Shown here: one piece after another, positions 1-9,908 of the stretch
Numbering within the stretch: position 1 is the first letter of the stretch
Layout: each line of letters opens with the position of its first letter
Source: Hyphomicrobiales bacterium
GTDB taxonomy: Bacteria; Pseudomonadota; Alphaproteobacteria; Rhizobiales; Rhizobiaceae
Direction: 5' to 3'
Assembly (NCBI GenBank): GCA_900470965.1
Contig: UCCS01000008.1
Span: 185,433 to 249,432 of the forward strand
DNA: 64,000 nt
The notes under the pieces: generated by a model
Told to the model about the DNA's origin: nothing
Database searches by the model: none
What the model saw: only the letters and a program-made list of their open reading frames with translations
Translations under genes and position numbers: made by a program

Positions 1-159
1 GCTACCGACATGCTCGTCAACCTGCTCTATCGCGTGGGGTTTACCCTCTTCGACATCGGCAGGGGGTCGGCGCTCGCCGTCCTACTTTTCATCTTCCTGA
101 TCGTGCTGGCGCTGATCAAATCCCTCGTCATCGGCCGGAGGGTCCACTATGAAGCTTGA
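1..159 (+). CDS. ABC transporter permease, C-terminal end (UgpA/MalF type), partial
   Basis: Only the last 52 codons are present; the gene begins upstream of the window. The tail reads as one hydrophobic helix (LAVLLFIFLIVLALIKSL) followed by a short basic end, as at the C-terminus of MalF/UgpA-type sugar ABC permeases. Its stop overlaps the start of the next permease by 11 bp, the usual arrangement of a paired-permease operon. The assignment rests mainly on the neighbours (second permease, ATPase, glycerophosphodiesterase). Confidence 0.75.
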   Translation, partial: ATDMLVNLLYRVGFTLFDIGRGSALAVLLFIFLIVLALIKSLVIGRRVHYEA

Positions 160-958
160 GAACCCAGTCGTCACCGGCCTCGCGCTGCTTGCCGGGCTGA
201 TCTTTCTGTCGCCCGTGCTCTATTCGATTTGGATGTCCTTCGAGACGGTGCAATCCTATTACACGGGCAGGTACGAATTCACGCTGGACAACTATGTTCG
301 TGCCGTCACCGAGTACAATTTCGCTCGCTATCTTCTGAACAGCATCATCGTCTCCGGCCTGGTGACGCTGCTGGGCATTACGGTCGCGACCATGGCTGCC
401 TTCGCCTTTGCACGCTACAGATTTCGCGGCGGCAACCTGCTCTTCGGCGCCACCGTTGCCACGCTGATGATCCCGAGCCATATAAGCCTGATCCCTAATT
501 ATCTGACACTCGCCAAGGCCGGCCTGCTCGATACCTATGCCGGCCTCATCCTGCCGGCGATCTCGAACAGCTTTGCCGCCTTCTTCCTGCGCCAGTATAT
601 CAAGGGCATTCCGAAGGCGCTGGACGAAGCCGCCTATATGGATGGCGCAACACCGCTGCAGGTGCTCTGGCGGGTGATCGTGCCGATCGCACGGCCGGCC
701 ATCTTCTCGATGGGCCTCTATATCTTCATCACCGAATGGAACAATTACATCTGGCCGCTCGTCGCCGTCGGCAAGGAGGATCTCTACACGCTGCAGATCG
801 GCCTTGCCCGCCTTTATCGCATCAATCCCGGCGAAGGCTTGGTCGATTGGCCGCTCGTCATGGCCGCCTGCACCCTCAGCATGTTGCCCGTGCTACTCGG
901 CTTCCTACTGGTCGAGCGCCACCTCGTGCGCGGCATCACGCTCGGCGCGGTCAAATAA
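149..958 (+). CDS. Carbohydrate ABC transporter permease (UgpE/MalG type)
   Basis: 269 aa inner-membrane permease. An N-terminal membrane helix (residues about 6-28), four to five further helices and the cytoplasmic EAA loop (EAAYMDGATPLQVLWRVIVP, around residue 160) identify a MalG/UgpE-type subunit of a CUT1 sugar importer. It overlaps the preceding permease by 11 bp and is followed 2 bp later by a glycerophosphodiesterase. With the ATPase at 1728 and a binding protein presumably upstream of the window it should form a complete importer. The linked phosphodiesterase suggests glycerol-3-phosphate or glycerophosphodiesters as substrate, but that is inference. Confidence 0.9.
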   Translation: MKLENPVVTGLALLAGLIFLSPVLYSIWMSFETVQSYYTGRYEFTLDNYVRAVTEYNFARYLLNSIIVSGLVTLLGITVATMAAFAFARYRFRGGNLLFGATVATLMIPSHISLIPNYLTLAKAGLLDTYAGLILPAISNSFAAFFLRQYIKGIPKALDEAAYMDGATPLQVLWRVIVPIARPAIFSMGLYIFITEWNNYIWPLVAVGKEDLYTLQIGLARLYRINPGEGLVDWPLVMAACTLSMLPVLLGFLLVERHLVRGITLGAVK

Positions 959-960
959 TC

Positions 961-1727
961 ATGAACAAGGACAAGCATAGAATGACACGCATCGCTTCGC
1001 ATCGCGGCGGCACTCTGGAGTTCGGCGACAGCACGCCGCAAGGTTTCGTCGCAACGGCAAAAATGCGGCTGGAAGAGGTGGAGTTCGACGTCCACCCGAC
1101 AGCCGATGGCGCGATCATGATCCATCACGACGCAACGCTTGACGGCACGACGGATCGGAGCGGCGCGATCGCCGCCATGAGCGAAGCGGAGGTCCGTGCC
1201 GCCGTCATCAATTACGGCGCCGGCGGACATCCGATCTCGCTGGAAGAACTCTGCGCAATCTATTCCGGCAGCAAGGTAAATTTCCGCTGCGAGATCAAGC
1301 CTGGCGTCGATGGCCGCCCCTACGACAACTTCGTGCCCCGCGTCGTCGAAACACTTGCGCGCCACGGCATGCTCGAAAGGACGATCTTCTCTTCCTTTCT
1401 GGTGGAATCGCAGGATGCGCTTTCGGCGGCCACCAGCCGGCCGAAGGTCTGGCTCGTCAGCCCGCCAGTACTGCGTCAGCTTGGAGCCAGGGCCGTGATC
1501 GAAGTCGCGAAAGCGCATGACATCCCCGAAATCGGCGTTCATGTGGATACCGCCGATTCCGCTCTGATGGCCGAAATCATGGCAGCCGGTCTCGATTTCG
1601 GCTGCTGGGCCGCCCATTCGGCATGGCAGATCGAAAAGGTGCTGGCGCTCGGCGTCAAGGTCTTCACGACGGACCGGCCGAGCCTTGCCATTGCCATTCG
1701 CAACAGCTTCGGGACGGAGGCCGCACA

Positions 1728-1731
<4 letters not shown>
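961..1731 (+). CDS. Glycerophosphodiester phosphodiesterase family protein
   Basis: 256 aa GDPD-type TIM barrel. The catalytic signature is visible near the N-terminus: HRGG, then [11 protein letters not shown] and a following HHD, the metal and general acid/base residues of the family. It would hydrolyse glycerophosphodiesters to glycerol-3-phosphate and an alcohol. No signal peptide is seen, so it is probably cytoplasmic and acts on imported substrate. The frame is open further upstream inside the permease, but ATG 961, just after the permease stop, is the natural start; ATG 982 is an alternative. It overlaps the ATPase by 4 bp (ATGA). Confidence 0.88.
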
Positions 1732-2774
<1,043 letters not shown>

Positions 2775-2824
2775 ACGCCGCTGTCCGCTCCTGTCTCGCA
2801 AGCGGCACCGCAAGAAGTAATGCA

Positions 2825-3712
2825 ATGGAAAGACAGAGCGAAATTCCGCAGCTTCTCGGCGATCTTATCAGCCGCAACTCGACAAAGCTTACCGAAGCCG
2901 ACACGCGCCTTCTCGACGTGATGATGCAGGATCCCATTCGCGCGGCGATGGAAAACGGCAAGGCCGTCTCCTTCCGCGCCGGAGTGCACCCGGCTTCAGC
3001 CGTGCGGCTGGCACGCCGCCTCGGCTTCAAAGGTTATCCTGAATTCCGCACCTTCCTGCAGGCGAATCTCATCGAAGGAGGCGGCGATTTCGAAAGTCCG
3101 GCCGCCCGCATGGCCGCCCGTCTCGTCCGGGCAGAAGACGGCGGCGTGCTTTCCTCCGTTCTCGATAGCGAGATTGCAGCCCTCCAGCAGGTGCGCAACG
3201 CCGTCTCCGACGCCGATGTCAGAGGATTTTCTGAAGTGCTGCGCGATTGCCGCCGGGTCTTCGTCTTCGGGCGTGGCCATTCTGCCGCCCTCGCCTCGCT
3301 CATCGCGCTGAGGCTCAATCGCTCGGGCTATCCGGCAGTCGATCTCGCCAGCCAGATGCATCTGATCGCCGAAGCGCTTGCGACATTGGGACCTGGCGAC
3401 GTCGTCTGGCTGCTCGCTTTCCGCAAGGCCTCGCCGCTCATCCATCAGATCAGAAAGATTGCCGCAGAAAGAGGCGCTAAGGTCCTGGCGCTGACCGATC
3501 TGCTCAGCGCCCGCATCGATCCTGCACCCGACCGTCAAATCTCGGTTTCCCGCGGAGAAGCCGGCGAGTCCCAATCGCTCGTCGTTCCCATGACGATCGC
3601 CAACGCTGTCATTCTCGACCTCGCCGCCATCGATGACGGCCGCTCGCTGCGTGCGCTCAGTGGTTTCAAGGCGTTTCGCGCGGACTGCGGTCTATCGCCG
3701 GTGATCCTGTAG
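2825..3712 (+). CDS. RpiR/MurR family transcriptional regulator
   Basis: 295 aa. The N-terminal HTH_6 domain (about 1-80, ending in RLARRLGFKGYPEFR) is followed by a SIS sugar-phosphate-binding domain (about 120-260, FGRGHSAALASLIALRL). Such regulators sense phosphosugars and control neighbouring catabolic operons. It lies 50 bp after the transporter ATPase on the same strand and probably regulates the upstream glycerophosphodiester/sugar importer. Transcription ends at the strong inverted repeat at 3746-3777. Confidence 0.85.
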   Translation: MERQSEIPQLLGDLISRNSTKLTEADTRLLDVMMQDPIRAAMENGKAVSFRAGVHPASAVRLARRLGFKGYPEFRTFLQANLIEGGGDFESPAARMAARLVRAEDGGVLSSVLDSEIAALQQVRNAVSDADVRGFSEVLRDCRRVFVFGRGHSAALASLIALRLNRSGYPAVDLASQMHLIAEALATLGPGDVVWLLAFRKASPLIHQIRKIAAERGAKVLALTDLLSARIDPAPDRQISVSRGEAGESQSLVVPMTIANAVILDLAAIDDGRSLRALSGFKAFRADCGLSPVIL

Positions 3713-3745
3713 CAACAGAAATCTGCCGCGTGCCATCACGATGGT

Positions 3746-3777
3746 TTATCCGGGAGACATTTCGATCTCCCGGATAA
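3746..3777. terminator. Bidirectional stem-loop terminator between rpiR-like gene and minE
   Basis: Perfect 12-bp inverted repeat (TTATCCGGGAGA at 3746-3757 and its complement at 3766-3777) with an 8-nt loop. It sits in the 77-bp gap between two convergent genes, so it can terminate both the RpiR gene and the minCDE operon. The arm ends are A/T-rich, giving short T runs on either strand. Confidence 0.8.
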
Positions 3778-3789
3778 TCTGTTCGAACC

Positions 3790-4047
3790 TCATGCCGCCC
3801 GGGCGGCTTTGGCGGGGATCTCGACGTCGATCTCGAGGATCGAGACGTTCTCGCCACGATCAATCCTTATCTGCAGGCGATCGCCCTCGATCTCGACGTG
3901 TTTGGCGATAACGGCAAGGATCTCCTCCCTGAGAAGAGAGACGAGATCCGAACCGGGAGACATACGCTCGTGTGCCAAAAGCAGCTGCAAGCGTTCGCGC
4001 GCAACCGGCGCGGTTTTCCTCTTCTGAAAGAAATCGAATACGCTCAT
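3790..4047 (-). CDS. minE: Cell division topological specificity factor MinE
   Basis: 85 aa. The N-terminal [11 protein letters not shown] membrane/MinD-binding segment, the helix [13 protein letters not shown] and the dimeric C-terminal part ([21 protein letters not shown]) match MinE. It stimulates MinD ATPase activity and drives pole-to-pole oscillation so the division inhibitor stays away from midcell. Its ATG overlaps the minD stop by 4 bp, so the stoichiometry is probably set by translational coupling. Confidence 0.97.
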   Translation of the reverse strand: MSVFDFFQKRKTAPVARERLQLLLAHERMSPGSDLVSLLREEILAVIAKHVEIEGDRLQIRIDRGENVSILEIDVEIPAKAARAA

Positions 4048-4859
4048 GCTGCCCTCCGTCCGAAGATCTTACCGAACAGACCCCGCTTCTCGCCTGGTAT
4101 CGTCACCGGGAGAACTTCACCGTTGAGGCGGCGGACTGCTTCGAAATAGGCCTTTGCCGGGGCGCTGTTCTGGTCTGCAAGCGTGACCGGAGCGCCGAGG
4201 TTGGAAGCACGCAGCACATCCATGCTTTCCGGGATGATGCCGAGCAGCGGGATGGACAGGATCTCGAGCACGTCATCCACCTTCAGCATGTCGCCGCGTT
4301 CGGCGCGGGTGACATCGTAGCGGGTCAGAAGCAGGTGCTTTTCGATCCGCTCGCCGCGCTCCGCCTTTTCCGTCTTGGCATCCAGAAGGCCGATGATGCG
4401 ATCGGAATCACGCACCGAGGAAACTTCCGGATTGGTGACGACAACAGCAATATCGGCATGCCGCATCGCCAGCGTTGCGCCGCGTTCGATACCGGCCGGG
4501 CTATCGCAGATGACCCAGTCGAAATGTTTCTTCAGCTCGCCGATGACGCGCTCGACACCTTCTTCGGTGAGGCAGTCCTTGTCGCGGGTCTGGGATGCCG
4601 GCAGCAGGAATAGTGTCTCCAGCCGCTTATCGCGGATCAGCGCCTGGGTGAGCTTCGCATCGCCCTGGATGACATTGATCATGTCATAGACGACCCGACG
4701 TTCGGCGCCCATGACGAGATCGAGGTTACGAAGACCGACGTCGAAGTCAACGACGACAACCTTCTCGTTCCTTTGCGCCAGCGCTGCCCCCAACGCTGCA
4801 GTCGAGGTTGTCTTGCCAACGCCACCTTTACCCGAGGTTACAACAATGACTTTTCCCAT
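4044..4859 (-). CDS. minD: Septum site-determining ATPase MinD
   Basis: 271 aa ParA-type ATPase with a deviant Walker A (GKGGVGKTT, residues about 10-18), [15 protein letters not shown] and a C-terminal amphipathic helix ([12 protein letters not shown]) for membrane attachment. It recruits MinC to the membrane and oscillates with MinE. The frame is open to 4877, but ATG 4859 is chosen because a clean AGGAGAGG ribosome site precedes it and the protein then begins [13 protein letters not shown] as in the family. Confidence 0.97.
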   Translation of the reverse strand: MGKVIVVTSGKGGVGKTTSTAALGAALAQRNEKVVVVDFDVGLRNLDLVMGAERRVVYDMINVIQGDAKLTQALIRDKRLETLFLLPASQTRDKDCLTEEGVERVIGELKKHFDWVICDSPAGIERGATLAMRHADIAVVVTNPEVSSVRDSDRIIGLLDAKTEKAERGERIEKHLLLTRYDVTRAERGDMLKVDDVLEILSIPLLGIIPESMDVLRASNLGAPVTLADQNSAPAKAYFEAVRRLNGEVLPVTIPGEKRGLFGKIFGRRAA

Positions 4860-4889
4860 ATCCCTCTCCTGTTTCAACCATTCACCCAG

Positions 4890-5633
4890 TTAAGTCAGTC
4901 GCGATGCCATGATCGCGTCGTTCTCAAGCCATAGCTGCGCAGCCTGACTGCGCAGCTCCGCCGGCAGATCGTCCGCCGTCTTGTAGATCCCGTCGATTGC
5001 CAGAAGCTCGGCCTCAAGCTTGCGGCAAAAGATTCGCGCCGCCGAATTGCCGATCGATCCGGCAAGTGCGCGTCCACGAAGCGCGCCATAAACGTGTATC
5101 GAGCCACCAGCGATAACTTCAGCCCCCGAAGCGATGGATCCAATGACCGTTACATCCCCTTCAGGGAAGACAATCGACTGGCCGGAGCGTACCGGTTCGT
5201 GCAATACCAGCGACGACAGCGTAGCGCGCACAACCGGCGCAACAACTTCCCGCACCTCGGCCGGCTGCGCCTTACCTGGCTTCTGCGCTTGCGCCTCGGC
5301 ATCAGCAGCGGGCATCTCCACGTCAGCAGCCGGGCGTCCACCAACCATGCCCGGTGGCATGCTGGCGTCGAGCTGCGACGGCCGTGCACCTTCAATGCCC
5401 ATCACCCTGACGCCACGCTCTCCGAGAGCCGCAACCATTCCCTTGAGCGCGGCACGATCCAGTGAGAGCTCACTCACATCCAGAACCACCGGCCTGCCGA
5501 GGAAAAACCCAGCGGAGCGCGCAGCGAGGTCGTCGAGGCGCACGAGCCAGTCCTCGAATGGCAGATCAGGCGTCAGCACGACCGCAAGAAACGATCTGCC
5601 TTTGATACGAATGGAGCGCGCTTCGGTTAACAC
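4890..5633 (-). CDS. minC: Septum formation inhibitor MinC
   Basis: 247 aa. An N-terminal MinC_N domain (SIRIKGRSFLAVVL to about residue 100), a Pro/Ala-rich linker and a C-terminal beta-helical MinC_C domain (about 140-220, GSIASGAEVIAGGSIHVYG) are all recognisable. It antagonises FtsZ assembly when recruited by MinD. No in-frame ATG fits; GTG 5633 gives MLTEARSIRIKGR, close to rhizobial MinC N-termini, although its ribosome site is weak. minD starts 30 bp downstream. Two CtrA-like boxes lie just upstream. Confidence 0.93.
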   Translation of the reverse strand: MLTEARSIRIKGRSFLAVVLTPDLPFEDWLVRLDDLAARSAGFFLGRPVVLDVSELSLDRAALKGMVAALGERGVRVMGIEGARPSQLDASMPPGMVGGRPAADVEMPAADAEAQAQKPGKAQPAEVREVVAPVVRATLSSLVLHEPVRSGQSIVFPEGDVTVIGSIASGAEVIAGGSIHVYGALRGRALAGSIGNSAARIFCRKLEAELLAIDGIYKTADDLPAELRSQAAQLWLENDAIMASRLT

Positions 5634-5647
5634 GTTAGTAAACTTCG

Positions 5648-5662
5648 TTAATTTCGATTTAA
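5648..5662. promoter_or_regulatory. CtrA-type box 1 upstream of minC
   Basis: TTAATTTCGATTTAA is an exact TTAA-N7-TTAA match to the alphaproteobacterial CtrA recognition sequence. It begins 15 bp upstream of the proposed minC start codon, where a bound regulator would block transcription or early elongation. In Sinorhizobium meliloti CtrA is known to control the min genes directly; binding here is inferred. Confidence 0.65.
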
Positions 5663-5682
5663 AAGCTTTAGCTGCTTCATGG

Positions 5683-5698
5683 TTAACAAATCGTTAAC
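5683..5698. promoter_or_regulatory. CtrA-type box 2 upstream of minC
   Basis: TTAACAAATCGTTAAC is a full TTAA-N7-TTAAC consensus, here also a near palindrome. It is 35 bp from the first box. A third imperfect version (TTAA-N7-GTAA, 5627-5641) overlaps the minC start. Such clustering suggests genuine cell-cycle control rather than chance in this otherwise GC-rich DNA. Confidence 0.7.
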
Positions 5699-5946
5699 GC
5701 GGGGCCGGTGGGACCAAAAAATGGCTCCCCGAAGCGGCGGCGACCCACCCACAAATTTCGCGCCTCCAGCCGGTTACAATTCGGCCTTCTCACGAAAAAT
5801 CAGGGCCTTTCTTGATTTCAAACGCAACAGGAAATCGGAAAGCCTTGGTTCGAATGAAACGCCATGCTCTTGCTAAAATCGCACATTCGCTCGCAGAATG
5901 ACCCGAGCAGTATGATGGCCTCACAATAAGAGCATACGGAAAAGGA

Positions 5947-6576
5947 ATGACCAGCTTTTTGATCACAGGACCGGAAACGGCGAGCTTCACGATCCTCCTG
6001 GCTCATGGCGCAGGCGGAGCGATGGATTCCGCGTCGATGACGGATCTATCGAAAGCGCTCGCAGACGGAGGATTCAGAGTGGCGCGATTCGAGTTCGCCT
6101 ATATGGCGCAGCGTCGCCTGACCGGAGCGGTCAAGCCTCCTCCGCGTGCCGACCATCTCCTGGATGAATATCGCGCGGCGATCGGCGAACTAAATGCCGG
6201 CAGACTCATCATCGGTGGAAAGTCGATGGGAGGCCGCGTTGCAAGCATGATAGCCGACGAGAGTTTTGCGGCGAAGAAAGTCCGGGGCCTGCTTTGCCTC
6301 GGATATCCGTTTCACCCGCCGGGGAAGCCGGACCAGCTCCGCACCGTGCATCTGGAAAGCCTGCGCACGCCCACACTGATCTGCCAGGGAACGCGTGACC
6401 CCTTCGGATCAAGGGAAGAGGTCGTATCCTATACGCTCTCAGACCGGATTGATCTGCTCTGGCTGGAAGATGGCGACCACGATCTCAAGCCGCGGAAGAA
6501 GATCTCCGGATATTCCGCTGGCGACCATATGCGGCGACTGTCCGAATATACGGCGGCCTGGGCAGAACGGTTGTAA
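5947..6576 (+). CDS. Alpha/beta-hydrolase, KANL3/Tex30-type family
   Basis: 209 aa single-domain alpha/beta hydrolase. It begins with a strand and HGAGGAMDS oxyanion region, has the nucleophile elbow GGKSMGGR (Ser about residue 96), CLGYPFHPPGKP after strand 6, and a late Asp-His pair (GTRDPFG and DGDHDLKP). This pattern fits the dienelactone-hydrolase-like KANL3/Tex30 family; the substrate is unknown. It is divergent from minC and stands alone. Confidence 0.8.
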   Translation: MTSFLITGPETASFTILLAHGAGGAMDSASMTDLSKALADGGFRVARFEFAYMAQRRLTGAVKPPPRADHLLDEYRAAIGELNAGRLIIGGKSMGGRVASMIADESFAAKKVRGLLCLGYPFHPPGKPDQLRTVHLESLRTPTLICQGTRDPFGSREEVVSYTLSDRIDLLWLEDGDHDLKPRKKISGYSAGDHMRRLSEYTAAWAERL

Positions 6577-6748
6577 CGAACAAATCAACGCTCGCACGAC
6601 GCGATATTCCCACTAATATCAACCGTTTCCTCAATATTTAAGCTTGTTCAGTAAACATTTTTAAAAGGTTTGCTTGATCGAATGCGCCCTCGCGCATCCG
6701 CGCAGAAATCAGCTCCTGAACAAAGCGGCTTCCAGCTGAACACGCCCT

Positions 6749-8041
6749 TTGTCATCCGACGGGAAATCAGTCATGCGCGCGATCGAAGGCAGGAAGATTG
6801 ACGGCAATCTTTCCATCTATCTTGATCTGCTGCGGCTCGGCGCAGCCGTTGTCGTATTTCTCTCCCATGCGCATGTTTTCCTGCTCCCCTCCATCAAGAT
6901 CGGACCTCTTGGTTGGGGACGGGAAGCTGTCGCGGTTTTCTTTGTTCTCTCGGGATTTGTCATCAGCTACGTCGGGCAGGTGAGCGAAAGGGAATGGCGC
7001 GTATACCTCGTCGCCCGTCTCGCTCGAATAATGCCTGTTGCTTTGCTGGCGATCGCAGCGATCTTCGTGGCCGACACCATCGGGATGCACGCGAACGCCT
7101 TTTACTATGACTTCATCAATACCGGATTTTTAACTCCGGTATCAATCGAAGCCGCGCTCGCCTATGTGACCTTCACCAATCAATTGTGGTTTGCCCATGC
7201 CGTTTTTGGCAGCGGCGAACCATACTGGTCGTTGGGCTTCGAAGTTCAGTACTACTTGTTCTTCGGGCTATTTGCCTTTTCGCCGCGGCGCGCGAAAATC
7301 CCGTTGCTGTGCCTCTGGGCCGCGGTCGCCGGCCCGAAAATCCTGATGTATATGCCGCTGTGGCTCATGGGCTGGCTGACGATGAAGTGCGTCATCGAAC
7401 GCCCGCCATTTCGGCGCCCCATCTCCATTGCGATGATCGGCGCGTCGCTTTTGCTGTTCTTCAGCCTAAAATTCTTCGCCGATCGCGCTGCTACCAACAT
7501 GTACGAGACCTGGTCACTATCTCAGGAAGCGATCAATTTCGTATACTTCAATCTGATCGGCGTTGCGGTCGTCCTGCACCTCATCGGTGCGGCATCGTTG
7601 CTTTATGAGGCTCCGGTACTGTTCGAGAAGACAGGCCCGGCGATCAGATGGCTGGCTGGCGGCAGTTTCACGCTCTATCTTGTCCACCAGCCCCTTATCC
7701 TGATGTTTGCGGCCTTCCTGCATCCGGTGGAGGAGCACGTTCCGATGGCGGCTGCCCTGCTCGTCGCCTGTTTGTTTCTTTGCTTCCTGTTGGCAGAGGT
7801 CGCCGAACGCCGAAAGAAGTTCTTCGCCTCACTCATCGTCAGCCTGCTGCCGGTGCTATCGCGAACGGGTCAAAAAACGCCCGCCAATATTGCTTCCGGC
7901 ACAGTCTCCTCAGGCGATAAGGCGCCGGCGACCTCGCAGCTCATTCGAGTTCTTGAGGAAATGCAAAACGCCCTCGATGGAGAAGAAAAAGTGGGCGACA
8001 GTCATGAAGCACCCTCTCACGACCGCGTGTCGCGCGCTTGA
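6749..8041 (+). CDS. Acyltransferase 3 family membrane protein (OafA/NodX-like)
   Basis: 430 aa integral membrane O-acyltransferase. It has the N-terminal LDLLRLGAAVVVFLSHAHVF helix with the conserved His, then about ten hydrophobic helices, and a charged cytoplasmic tail after about residue 355. Such proteins transfer acetyl or other acyl groups to surface polysaccharides, LPS or Nod factors. The recorded start is TTG 6749; ATG 6773 (MRAIEGRKIDG) is an equally possible start. It is monocistronic, with 170 bp of AT-rich DNA upstream. Confidence 0.85.
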   Translation: MSSDGKSVMRAIEGRKIDGNLSIYLDLLRLGAAVVVFLSHAHVFLLPSIKIGPLGWGREAVAVFFVLSGFVISYVGQVSEREWRVYLVARLARIMPVALLAIAAIFVADTIGMHANAFYYDFINTGFLTPVSIEAALAYVTFTNQLWFAHAVFGSGEPYWSLGFEVQYYLFFGLFAFSPRRAKIPLLCLWAAVAGPKILMYMPLWLMGWLTMKCVIERPPFRRPISIAMIGASLLLFFSLKFFADRAATNMYETWSLSQEAINFVYFNLIGVAVVLHLIGAASLLYEAPVLFEKTGPAIRWLAGGSFTLYLVHQPLILMFAAFLHPVEEHVPMAAALLVACLFLCFLLAEVAERRKKFFASLIVSLLPVLSRTGQKTPANIASGTVSSGDKAPATSQLIRVLEEMQNALDGEEKVGDSHEAPSHDRVSRA

Positions 8042-8113
8042 GTGATCGAATCTCCAGCGTCTCTCGGATCTGGCTGATCTGATGCACTCTCAACCATTCT
8101 CTGATCTTCCGCC

Positions 8114-8308
8114 TCAATGAACGCTCGGGAGCTTCATCGCGGAGGCGAATTCTTCTGCCACCAGTTCGCTGATCGCGATCAATGTTTCCTCGATCGTAAA
8201 ACCGGAGGCGACACTCGCATCGATCAGATCCTGCAGATCCGGGCCGATAGCCTCGCGGCAGTCGTCAAGCCGATCATCGGAAACCGTCAAACTACGCAAC
8301 TCTTCCAT
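8114..8308 (-). CDS. Small conserved hypothetical protein
   Basis: 64 aa acidic, helical protein (MEELRSLTVSDDRL...FASAMKLPSVH) with no membrane segment or known motif. Codon use and a clean ATG support a real gene. Its size and position among other short ORFs resemble the small hypothetical proteins common in rhizobial stress regulons. No function can be given. Confidence 0.55.
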   Translation of the reverse strand: MEELRSLTVSDDRLDDCREAIGPDLQDLIDASVASGFTIEETLIAISELVAEEFASAMKLPSVH

Positions 8309-8377
8309 GAATGTCCCTTTTCAGAATAGAGGGCCAGAATAGAGTGCCGCCGGCATATTGCGGCGGCGCTGCTGTCA

Positions 8378-8614
8378 TCAGCGTGCGGACGCGCGGCGTC
8401 TTGCGGCCGGCAGAAGCCCTTCGCGCTGCATCTTCTTGCGGGCAGCCTTGCGTTGTCGGGCAATTGCCTGGGCTTTTTCGCGGACACGCCGCTCCGAGGG
8501 CTTCTCATAGGCCCGGCGTTCCTTCATTTCGCGAAATAGTCCTTCGCGTTGCATCTTCTTCTTCAGGGCGCGGAGAGCCTGTTCAACATTGTTGTCTCTG
8601 ACAATAACCTGCAT
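8378..8614 (-). CDS. rpsU: 30S ribosomal protein S21
   Basis: 78 aa. It begins [25 protein letters not shown], the S21 signature, and ends in the long Arg/Lys/Ala-rich tail typical of alphaproteobacterial S21. ATG 8614 is chosen over an upstream in-frame start because AAGGAGA lies 5 nt before it. S21 helps 16S rRNA anti-Shine-Dalgarno pairing; rhizobia often carry paralogous copies, so this may be an accessory copy. Confidence 0.95.
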   Translation of the reverse strand: MQVIVRDNNVEQALRALKKKMQREGLFREMKERRAYEKPSERRVREKAQAIARQRKAARKKMQREGLLPAARRRASAR

Positions 8615-9110
8615 GTTTTCTCCTTGCGGATAGTGGTGTTGAGCCCGCTCGGCTGGCGATCTCTCGGCATTCGTTCTGCGCAAATGGCGCAATCGTGGGC
8701 AGCCTTGGCTGAAGGGATCAGAGGATCACGCCTTGCCGCCGCGCTGCGTCGACGCGGCCGCAATGTGTGATGAACCAGCCAGTGGTCGATATTTGCTAAG
8801 GTTTTGGCTGGAACGCGCACACCTCTTCTAGAAGAGCACGCGTCGTTCTCTGGGCCTTACCAAACCGATAGGGGTGATGGGGAGGTAAATAAGAACGGCC
8901 TGACGGTATTGCAAGGCAGCCTGATCCGCCCACCAGCGGCCTGACGGGAACCTTCTGAAGCCATGCACATTCCCTTTGCCGAGCGCGGGCCGTGTCAACC
9001 GGACGCGGCGGGGATGGCGAATATGGCGATTTTTCCGGTTTCCCGCCATGGCCGACGAATGGCAGACGATCGTCCAACCTGTCCGGCCCGCCTCACTCTT
9101 TGGAGGTCGA
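8615..9110. other. 496-bp non-coding stretch between rpsU and exonuclease III gene
   Basis: No convincing gene on either strand; the open frames here lack ribosome sites and family features. It holds a 14-bp perfect palindrome (CTCTTCTAGAAGAG, 8823-8836), two direct copies of CGGCCTGACGG (8896-8906 and 8937-8947), and a weak EcfG-like GGAAC-N16-CATT at 8947-8971. It must contain the promoters of the divergent flanking genes. Confidence 0.5.
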
Positions 9111-9908
9111 TTGAAGATAGCTACCTACAACATTAACGGGATCATCGGCCGCCTTCCAATACTGCTGCGATGGCTGGAAGGAGATGCGCCTGATGTCGTC
9201 TGTCTTCAGGAGCTGAAAACCTCTGACGATAAATTCCCGCGACGGGAAATCGAAAGCGCCGGATATCGTGCCGTCTGGCATGGCCAAAAGAGCTGGAATG
9301 GTGTGGCGATCCTTGCGCGAAGCGTTTTGCCGGTGCTGACACGCCGTGGCCTGCCGGGCGATCCGGATGACAGCCACAGCCGATACATCGAGGCTGCCAT
9401 AAACGGGATGTTGATCGGCTGCCTCTACCTTCCAAACGGCAACCCGGCGCCTGGCCCAAAATTCGACTACAAGCTGCGCTGGTTCCAGCGCCTGCATCAC
9501 TATGCCGGGGAGCTCTTGGACCTCAAAGTCCCCACCCTGCTCATTGGCGATTTCAACGTCATACCGACAGACATGGATGTCTATTCCCCGGAACGATGGC
9601 GCGATGATGCCTTGTTCAGACCCGAGGTCAAAAAGGCCTATGCCAGGTTGGTTCAACAGGGATGGACGGATGCGCTTCGCCACCTTCACCCGAATGAGCG
9701 AATCTACACCTTCTGGAAATACTGGAGAAACTCATTCGAACGGGATGCAGGAATGCGGATCGACCACGTTCTTCTCAGTCCCGACCTCGCTGGGCATCTT
9801 CGCTCTGCTAGCGTGCGGCGCAACCCGCGAAGTTGGGACCATACAAGCGATCATGCGCCAGTCATGATTGAGCTCGACCTGCCTTACGCGACTGGCGCGA
9901 GCCGGTGA
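9111..9908 (+). CDS. Exodeoxyribonuclease III / AP endonuclease family
   Basis: 265 aa endonuclease/exonuclease/phosphatase-fold enzyme. Motifs in order are TYNINGI, CLQELKTSDDKFP (metal Glu), YLPNGNP, LIGDFNVIPTD, RIDHVLLSPDL and the catalytic SDHAPV. It repairs abasic sites and 3' blocked ends. The frame is open to 8976, but TTG 9111 is preferred: GGAGGT lies 4 nt before it and the protein then starts at the family's KIATYNING. The 3' end overlaps a convergent small gene by 47 bp. It is likely a second, stress-type xth paralogue. Confidence 0.93.
   Translation: MKIATYNINGIIGRLPILLRWLEGDAPDVVCLQELKTSDDKFPRREIESAGYRAVWHGQKSWNGVAILARSVLPVLTRRGLPGDPDDSHSRYIEAAINGMLIGCLYLPNGNPAPGPKFDYKLRWFQRLHHYAGELLDLKVPTLLIGDFNVIPTDMDVYSPERWRDDALFRPEVKKAYARLVQQGWTDALRHLHPNERIYTFWKYWRNSFERDAGMRIDHVLLSPDLAGHLRSASVRRNPRSWDHTSDHAPVMIELDLPYATGASR

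Larger units (their letters stand above)
5634..5946. other. Divergent intergenic region minC / hydrolase, 313 bp
   Basis: No gene is seen here. The minC-proximal 70 bp are strikingly AT-rich and hold two TTAA-N7-TTAA boxes (entered separately). The remainder is GC-rich and unremarkable, leading into an AGGAA-type ribosome site at the hydrolase start (5947). The 20-base stretch around 5848 that resembles a tRNA T-loop is not part of a cloverleaf. Confidence 0.6.

Noticed and set aside
5840..5870. tRNA-like GGTTCGAAT sequence
   Set aside because: No acceptor, D or anticodon stems can be folded around it.
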